A DNA stretch of 64,000 nt. Source: Symsagittifera roscoffensis (Eukaryota > Xenacoelomorpha > Acoela > Convolutidae). Positions 58,478 through 64,000 of the stretch are shown here, piece after piece. Within the stretch, counting starts at the first letter, position 1, and each line of letters starts with the position of its first letter. The notes beneath the pieces are model-generated. The model made no database searches. It was not told the origin of the DNA and saw only the letters and a program-made list of their open reading frames with translations. The stretch lies in contig NC_087063.1 of NCBI RefSeq assembly GCF_963678635.1, positions 80,273,574 through 80,337,573 on the forward strand. The letters run 5' to 3'. Position numbers and translations under genes: made by a program.

Positions 58478-61462
58478 ATGCAATCAGACGAATTGAAAAA
58501 TAGCGGAAAAGAGAAAAAGAATGTCAGGATCCAGGAGAGAAATAACAACAATACCTTGAGAGAAGAAGTGACAACAACGTTTCACAGGACTAGGATGATA
58601 CGACCACACATATCAGAATCAGAGGATTCGGACTTGGAACAAACAACACAGGCGAGGTGGTATTTGCCACACACCCAAAGTGGACAATCAACGTCAACTG
58701 CTCAAGCAGTCAGCCCAAGAAAAAGAGGACCATCGACCTCAACTGTTTCAACAGCTCAATCAAAAATAGTCTCATTCTGGGAACTGGTGGGCTCAGGAAG
58801 GAGTACAGAACCCCCATTTGTAGCAATGGAGTTAGAGGCTACCTCGGGGATACAAAACCCGAAATCACCAGGTCTGTCCACTTCCGGAGACGAAGCAGTA
58901 GTGGGACAAATCGTCGAAGTCGATTTAACTCTGGATAGTGACGACCGGGATTACAGTTCAGGAACGGAGACTTGTGTAATCACACCAGAAAAAACAAGAC
59001 ACAATTCACGAAAATCTGAGTACAAACGGGGGGAACAGTTAATGGAGTCAGATAACCCACTTTCACTCGTCAAATTATTTGACAAAAGTCTTCTCGCAGA
59101 ACTAGTGTCGGAAGATACCTGGATGGACCGGCTAAGAAGAGTAGTCGAACGGAATGACAGACATGGTTTCGAGCTCATGGGACCCTACACAAATCCTCTG
59201 TGGCACCAGATGTCGGTGGTAGACGATTGCCTTCTAGTAGACAATCGTTTGGCCGTGCCCGAAAAGTTGAGACAAGCAGTGCTCCGACGACTTCATCAAG
59301 GTCATCCTGGACAGGAAGCAATGTTGGAGGTCTCAAACTACCTGTGGTGGCCGCATATGCATAAAGACATAGTCAATATGGCCGAAGAGTGTAGAAGCTG
59401 TACTCGTTATGGTAAGAACGCTAAATACTTAATTCCCAAAAATTCGACTAAACCACTCCCACTGTTGTCACAGCCAGGTCAAGAACTACAATTAGATTAT
59501 GCGGGCCCACTTGAAGATCATAAGGGGAAGAAGATATACTTATTAGTCGCTATTGATAGATACTCAAAATTTCCATCAGTCAAAGTAACGAAATCTACAG
59601 GGGGAAAATCAACAATAAAATTTCTCCGTACTTACATAGACACTCATGGAATACCGGAATCAATTAAAACGGACCAATTTTCGGGGTTCAAAGGAAAAGC
59701 TATGAAAAAATTTTGCACCGAAAATAACATCGAACAAAAATTCTGTCCAGTCGGGGATCACCGAGGATGCGGCTTGGTCGAACGAACAATACAAACCATT
59801 AAAAGAAGATTGGGGGTAATGCTACTCGACGAGAAAGTACAATCGATTAAATTATGTTTGAGTACAATAATTAGGGACCTAAGATGGAATAAACAGAAAT
59901 CAATAAAAGTGTCCCCGTTCGAAGCACACTTTGGCCGATTACCGAAAACGGAATTTAAGATTGTAAGGGATAAATTTTTGATGGATTCTGATCGTTTAGA
60001 TAAAGAACACTTGGAGAGATCGGCACTAACAGCATCACAGCTGAAAAGGCGAATAGATCAGTCGAGGGAGAATGTTAAAATCATTCGCAAAGGACGAAAT
60101 AGCAGGGATACAAGCCCTTTGTTTCGACACGACACGGCGATAGCAAAAGAGAGGGCCAGAGCTAAAGAACTCAAACAACTTCTAGAGGCAAACGCTAAGT
60201 GGAATGCCACCAGACGGGACCTCTCAGACAGCGAATTACGCCGGGTCGTAGATGAAACCAGTACGATAAATCCCGAACTGAGGAAAGAACTTCTATACTC
60301 ATGGGAACGTGGATTCATTGAAGACAAACAAACCAAATCAAAGGAGGATTTGTCTGGAAGTTTCCTTCGGAAACACGAACAAAGGAAGAGCGGGAAGGCC
60401 CTGACAATACCCTTAAAATCCAAGATAGTATCAGCGACACCATCGACCATCAAAACGGCTGCGGGTGCAGTATATAGAAAAAGCGACATTGCGCGATCTA
60501 AACTGTCCACACAGCCCAAAGCCTATAGTGCAGAGAAGAAAAGGAGCCCAACCGGAGAGGAACCGAGAAGTAAACAACAAAAAACAGGAACACTCCCAGT
60601 ACAGGAAGACAGCGATTCTGCCGAAGAACATGACGCGAAAGACCGGGGGCTGCAAGATGAAAATCTAGAAGATAGTCAGCTAAAAGAAAAGTTCCAAAAC
60701 TCACCGAGCGTAGTCACATCAAGAGACACAAGAACCGGCGGAGGCCTTAACTTAGGAGGTAAACGGGAAAAACCGAACAGAGCAGGACCGATAGTCCAGA
60801 ACAAAAAACCGACAAGGGGCAAAACACAAGAATCAGGAACGACGAAAGCTGCCAAAACAGTTACTAAACAACGTGATACGAGTAACGAGGCAGTATACAT
60901 ACCGTCGTCGACACCAAAGGAAGCTCCTACTACCAAGAAGATCACAAAACAGACAAGTGAAAAAGAAATTCTGGACACATTTCAAAACAATAACATGACA
61001 TCTCAAGAATGGGAAGATGTAACAAATCAAGTGTTGACTCGCGGAGTCCAAAAAGAAGCCGAGAAACTAATGTCACGACAAATGGACCCAGTAGATTATT
61101 CCACACCAGGATTTGCGGACGAATCCGATAAGGAGGAAGACACCACGACAGTCAGACGGAGTAATAGACAAACTAAAAACCAGGGACCGAAGAGGTATGG
61201 CAGTCCCGTATCACACTCGATAAAACTGATTGGTTGTGAGGACGATGTCACCGAGTTGAACCTGGCAGCACTTGAGGCCTACAGATTGCGACTAGCGAAG
61301 TTGAACATAAACACCAAGGAAGCGTCGGAAACTAACACGTTTGACAGGCTAGAGAGACACCTTTTCAAGAGAAAGTTTGGTGCTACGTCACTGGACGAGG
61401 CGGGATCATGGAACGTCGCAAGAAACAAAGAAGAAGTTTTAAAGAAAATAACAAAAGACTAA
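58478..61462 (+). CDS. Retrotransposon integrase with long C-terminal region
   Basis: The first ATG gives 994 residues. The frame is open from 58349, overlapping the Gag-Pol frame by about 112 nt in the -1 frame, so frameshifting, or reinitiation at 58478, could express it. The HHCC zinc-binding region is H273, H276, C305, C308. The rve catalytic core has LDYAGP (D340), IKTDQFSGFKG (D399) and LVERTIQ (E435), a DD35E spacing. From about 520 onward the protein is long, charged and low in complexity (Lys, Glu, Thr, Ser), and near residue 893 it has RRSNRQTKNQGPKRYGSP, like the tail of many gypsy integrases. It would insert the element's DNA into the genome. I see no membrane segment or envelope gene. 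Confidence 0.92.
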   Translation: MQSDELKNSGKEKKNVRIQERNNNNTLREEVTTTFHRTRMIRPHISESEDSDLEQTTQARWYLPHTQSGQSTSTAQAVSPRKRGPSTSTVSTAQSKIVSFWELVGSGRSTEPPFVAMELEATSGIQNPKSPGLSTSGDEAVVGQIVEVDLTLDSDDRDYSSGTETCVITPEKTRHNSRKSEYKRGEQLMESDNPLSLVKLFDKSLLAELVSEDTWMDRLRRVVERNDRHGFELMGPYTNPLWHQMSVVDDCLLVDNRLAVPEKLRQAVLRRLHQGHPGQEAMLEVSNYLWWPHMHKDIVNMAEECRSCTRYGKNAKYLIPKNSTKPLPLLSQPGQELQLDYAGPLEDHKGKKIYLLVAIDRYSKFPSVKVTKSTGGKSTIKFLRTYIDTHGIPESIKTDQFSGFKGKAMKKFCTENNIEQKFCPVGDHRGCGLVERTIQTIKRRLGVMLLDEKVQSIKLCLSTIIRDLRWNKQKSIKVSPFEAHFGRLPKTEFKIVRDKFLMDSDRLDKEHLERSALTASQLKRRIDQSRENVKIIRKGRNSRDTSPLFRHDTAIAKERARAKELKQLLEANAKWNATRRDLSDSELRRVVDETSTINPELRKELLYSWERGFIEDKQTKSKEDLSGSFLRKHEQRKSGKALTIPLKSKIVSATPSTIKTAAGAVYRKSDIARSKLSTQPKAYSAEKKRSPTGEEPRSKQQKTGTLPVQEDSDSAEEHDAKDRGLQDENLEDSQLKEKFQNSPSVVTSRDTRTGGGLNLGGKREKPNRAGPIVQNKKPTRGKTQESGTTKAAKTVTKQRDTSNEAVYIPSSTPKEAPTTKKITKQTSEKEILDTFQNNNMTSQEWEDVTNQVLTRGVQKEAEKLMSRQMDPVDYSTPGFADESDKEEDTTTVRRSNRQTKNQGPKRYGSPVSHSIKLIGCEDDVTELNLAALEAYRLRLAKLNINTKEASETNTFDRLERHLFKRKFGATSLDEAGSWNVARNKEEVLKKITKD

Positions 61463-61551
61463 GGAAAAGGAGAACAATTTTCTGTAAACTTTGAACAACT
61501 CGTATTATTTATAAAATTTCATAAAGTATTATATAAAATTTTGTTGTTGTC

Positions 61552-61558
61552 AGGGGAA
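61552..61558 (+). other. Polypurine tract
   Basis: AGGGGAA directly precedes the 3' LTR and would prime plus-strand DNA synthesis. It is short for such a tract. Confidence 0.75.
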
Positions 61559-61817
61559 TGTGGTACCGTGTAGTACTGCTGCCACAGTAACCTCTGAGAA
61601 TAGTGCTATTAATTATTCTGTTATGTATTGTTATTACTATTCAAGGCCGTTCATGCAGGCCAAGCGCAATAGTCATTTAGGACATTGCTGTTGAGATAGA
61701 GACATGAAAAGACAAGCATGATCTCAGATCTAAATTAAGACAAAGTTAGCAGTCTAAATTAAAACGTTTTACTTATTCTGTTTTACAATTACTTGAGTAA
61801 ATCCAACAGTTATCACA
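61559..61817 (+). repeat. 3' LTR
   Basis: Identical to the 5' LTR except for one noted base (TTATTCTGTT against TTATTCAGTT), and followed by AATAT (61818-61822). Confidence 0.95.
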
Positions 61818-61822
61818 AATAT

Positions 61823-62340
61823 GTAAAAATTTGACACGTATTCTGAAACACGCTGTTCCGCTTCGTCCAATAGCAAAAAAAAACACGTGCAACTGGCCTT
61901 CAACAACGAATTTCTTAAAATGTCAATATTTGAAATTTGCACCAATAAAGTTATGTAACCGTTGCCTGAGTCGTGCCGCTTACAGATATTTTAGCTCTGG
62001 TGGATGCCCGTCGACCTCTACGTTTTTTTTTTTCGGTCGAGCCGGTCTTGGATATTTTTCGACCGCTATATTAAAAAAAATGATCTGAGAAAATATGAAG
62101 GTTTTTTCAAACAAAAAAAGAAAATCGTGGACACATCTCTTCATTCTGCGGAGATTTTAACGAAAAACTAAAACTTTATTGCGTCTTCTCCAATGTAGAG
62201 AAAGCACAATCCAATTTTCGAGGTTGCAACCCCCTGTAAATTACGCAATTTTTTACTCTTAGCACAAAGTTTCACTTCTTTTGCAAATTTTTTGTTCAAA
62301 TTTTGGAAGAGAAGGTGGGTAAAAACTCCCTCAAAATGAC
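61823..62340 (-). other. Sarcalumenin intron, part right of the retrotransposon
   Basis: AT-rich intron sequence ending at the donor GTCATT (62340 leftward on the minus strand). No gene seen. Confidence 0.75.
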
Positions 62341-62522
62341 CTTTGAATTAAGATGCAGAGTCTTCCTGAGGTAGTCCCTGTTTCTGAGTCTGCCCCCCTC
62401 GAAGAAGTCCTCCGGCTGGCCCAGCAGCACAGGGTCAGTGTAGAGACTCTCGTCTATGGGCCTCAACCCACCCTGGTCGGTGGGAGCAAAATCTCCCCCT
62501 TTCCTCTCGCCAGATCTATACG
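62341..62522 (-). CDS. SRL: Sarcalumenin, upstream exon
   Basis: The minus strand encodes a 60-residue segment ending GGRLRNRDYLRKTLHLNSK. This aligns with the human sarcalumenin motif LRDRSHIEKTLMLN just before the GTPase domain. The exon ends in AAAG|GTCATT after a complete codon (phase 0). The next exon (53474) begins after TTGCAG, also at phase 0, so they join in frame. The acceptor is probably TTTTTATAG at 62523-62531 (exon start 62522), with a second AG seven bases further in. It is clearly richer in G+C than its flanks. Signal-peptide sequence is not in this exon, so at least one more 5' exon must exist. Confidence 0.85.
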
Positions 62523-62599
62523 CTATAAAAAGTTGTTCAATAGTTTGAAAATCGCTGATTCTCTGAATCGTTGTCATGAAGTAAAATATAATATTCAAG

Positions 62600-64000
62600 C
62601 CTTGTTTTTTGACAAACGCTTGTGTTTATGACACGTCAATTTTTCCTGACTTCTCGAAAACCAATTTTTCTAACATTGAAGCAAAGCTCGAATTATTGAA
62701 ATGGTTTTTTGATCCAAACCTACCTGCATCCAGTTTCAAGTGTCAATAATTGATTACCTCTAGTTTTAGTGCCAGTCTTATAAAAATCAAACTTAATCAA
62801 TTAATAATCGATTATAATTTCTCTTTCTTTACACTTCAATCGATTAATATTTTTTTATAACAATTATAATTTATTATAATGGTTATAATCGATTTTTTTA
62901 TTTCAATTTCTAATAATTATGTTTTGCACAATACATCCCTAATGATGAATTATAGTCGCCTTTCGTTGCACATTTTGTCTTTGACCTTCGAATTTGAATT
63001 GTTTATACTTCTTGCTTTTTTTGGACATTGTTGTATGTGAAAACTGGGAAATTTGGTTTGAAAATTTTCAAATTGGTTCAAGTTTATATAAAAAATTATT
63101 ATTTGTTTTTCAACCACCACAATGTCAGCACACAGTTATTTTTCACCAACCGCGGGAACTTTTCAACTAATATGAAGAGATATCTTTGAAAATTTTGTTT
63201 TGTTGAAAAAATTTGTTTTCAGTTTAATAAGTGTGACATGATATCTCATTTTTAGATATTTTGATATGACAGAAAAAAACCATAGATTTAATTAAATTAT
63301 ATTTTTAGTGTGACTAACTTTGGCAAAATAAGAGGTTTTAATCGATTATTATTGATCATAATTGATTTAAATAAGGTTTTTATGAGCTATAATCAATTAA
63401 AATCGATAATAAAAGATCATAATCTCTGAAAAAAAATCACGATAATAATCGATTATAGGTATTTTAAACACCTAATTTTGGTATTTAAATCTAATATAAA
63501 TGTCAAAAAATCAACTTAATAATCCGTTATAATCAATTACTTACGCCTATACTTGGATGAGGGTATTTATTGTCATACTTACTGGAAAATAGATTTTGCC
63601 CCTGAGAAAGGAATGGTTTTCACTTAACTGTTCGTAAACAATTTTGAGGCAATTGAAAAAAAATGTTTCACGATTTTGAACTAAAAGTTTTAATTCAAAA
63701 ATTAACCATAACTATTTCCAAAATTTTTCAGAAAAAAAATTTCAAAGGAGCAATCTTTTATCGTTTTTCACAGCACCTTTAGCCTAACTATATGAGATAT
63801 AGCGCTGTTTTTGGGATTTTTTTTGCGGTTGTTTTGTCAAACTTTTTTTTATGAGTAAATAGTAAATGACGATACTTTGATGACAAACTACAACAAAAAG
63901 ATGCGCTGGTTCTTTACATTTGCACTTTTTGTATGAAGAAAACATAACATCGGTGTGAAATTTTGTTCTGACTAATTTTCATAGTTTAATAAACAAGTTT
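62600..64000. other. AT-rich region with clustered ATAATCGATTAT motifs
   Basis: ATCGATTA or its close variants recur many times at 62795-62895 and again at 63335-63545. Similar motifs occur near 11820 and 29985 in the large repeat family. No gene seen, and no signal-peptide exon for sarcalumenin could be recognised. Confidence 0.5.

Larger units (their letters stand above)
54699..61817 (+). mobile_element. Ty3/gypsy LTR retrotransposon, apparently intact
   Basis: The 7119-bp element has 259-bp LTRs (TG...CA) differing at one noted position (A/T near 54759 and 61619), a 5-bp target duplication AATAT, a primer-binding site, a polypurine tract and two long open frames. Domain order is Gag, protease, reverse transcriptase, RNase H, integrase, the Ty3/gypsy order. 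It sits within an intron of sarcalumenin, antisense to it. Near-identical LTRs and open frames mean a recent insertion. Confidence 0.95.

Noticed and set aside
60058-60519. 153-residue open frame on the minus strand within the retrotransposon
   Set aside because: It is the antisense shadow of the integrase frame, caused by its codon composition. No motif or conservation is visible.

Overview
This is AT-rich nuclear DNA from an animal. Every believable gene is eukaryotic: canonical introns, a sarcalumenin gene (an ER/sarcoplasmic-reticulum lumen GTPase of animals), an immunity-related-GTPase (IRG) relative, a membrane-anchored FkbM methyltransferase, an intact Ty3/gypsy LTR retrotransposon and wrecked Polinton (Maverick) elements. 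The species cannot be fixed from the sequence. Frequent GC-AG introns in sarcalumenin would suit a tunicate or another marine invertebrate, but that is only a hint. Most of the window is repeat-derived, and only about 5 kb is clearly cellular coding sequence.

Layout. 1-2.05 kb: no gene. 2.05-13.0 kb: two large diverged direct repeats lying in tandem (copies 1 and 2), each with a TATG microsatellite and a dense array of GGATTCCGCAA-like motifs. A partial third copy lies at 28.97-31.9 kb. Copies 2 and 3 end in fragments of a Polinton major capsid gene. 13.0-19 kb: a degraded tandem repeat of about 200 bp, broken up by foldback elements and MITEs. 22.7-23.95 kb: an IRG-like GTPase gene with two frame breaks and lost P-loop and G4 lysines. 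26.0-28.2 kb: long G runs in small hairpins, then a 1.39-kb DNA transposon with 43-bp inverted ends built from palindromic ATCTTGCAAGAT units.

31.6-47.8 kb: remains of two Polintons in opposite orientation. The minus-strand set reads integrase, minor-capsid-like, major capsid (34.3 down to 31.6 kb). The plus-strand set reads integrase, minor-capsid-like region, major capsid, protein-primed DNA polymerase B (36.5 up to 47.4 kb), so the integrase ends face each other. All the Polinton genes carry frameshifts and stops and are dead copies.

49.0-62.5 kb: the cellular part. A single-exon FkbM methyltransferase (minus) is followed by sarcalumenin (minus). Four 3' sarcalumenin exons lie at 51.1-53.5 kb and a fifth, more 5' exon at about 62.34-62.52 kb. 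The intron between them is about 8.9 kb because a 7.1-kb LTR retrotransposon (plus strand, LTRs 258/259 identical, AATAT target duplication, both long reading frames open) sits inside it in antisense orientation. The first sarcalumenin exon with the signal peptide was not found and may lie beyond the window. 62.6-64 kb is AT-rich and repeat-like, with no gene seen.
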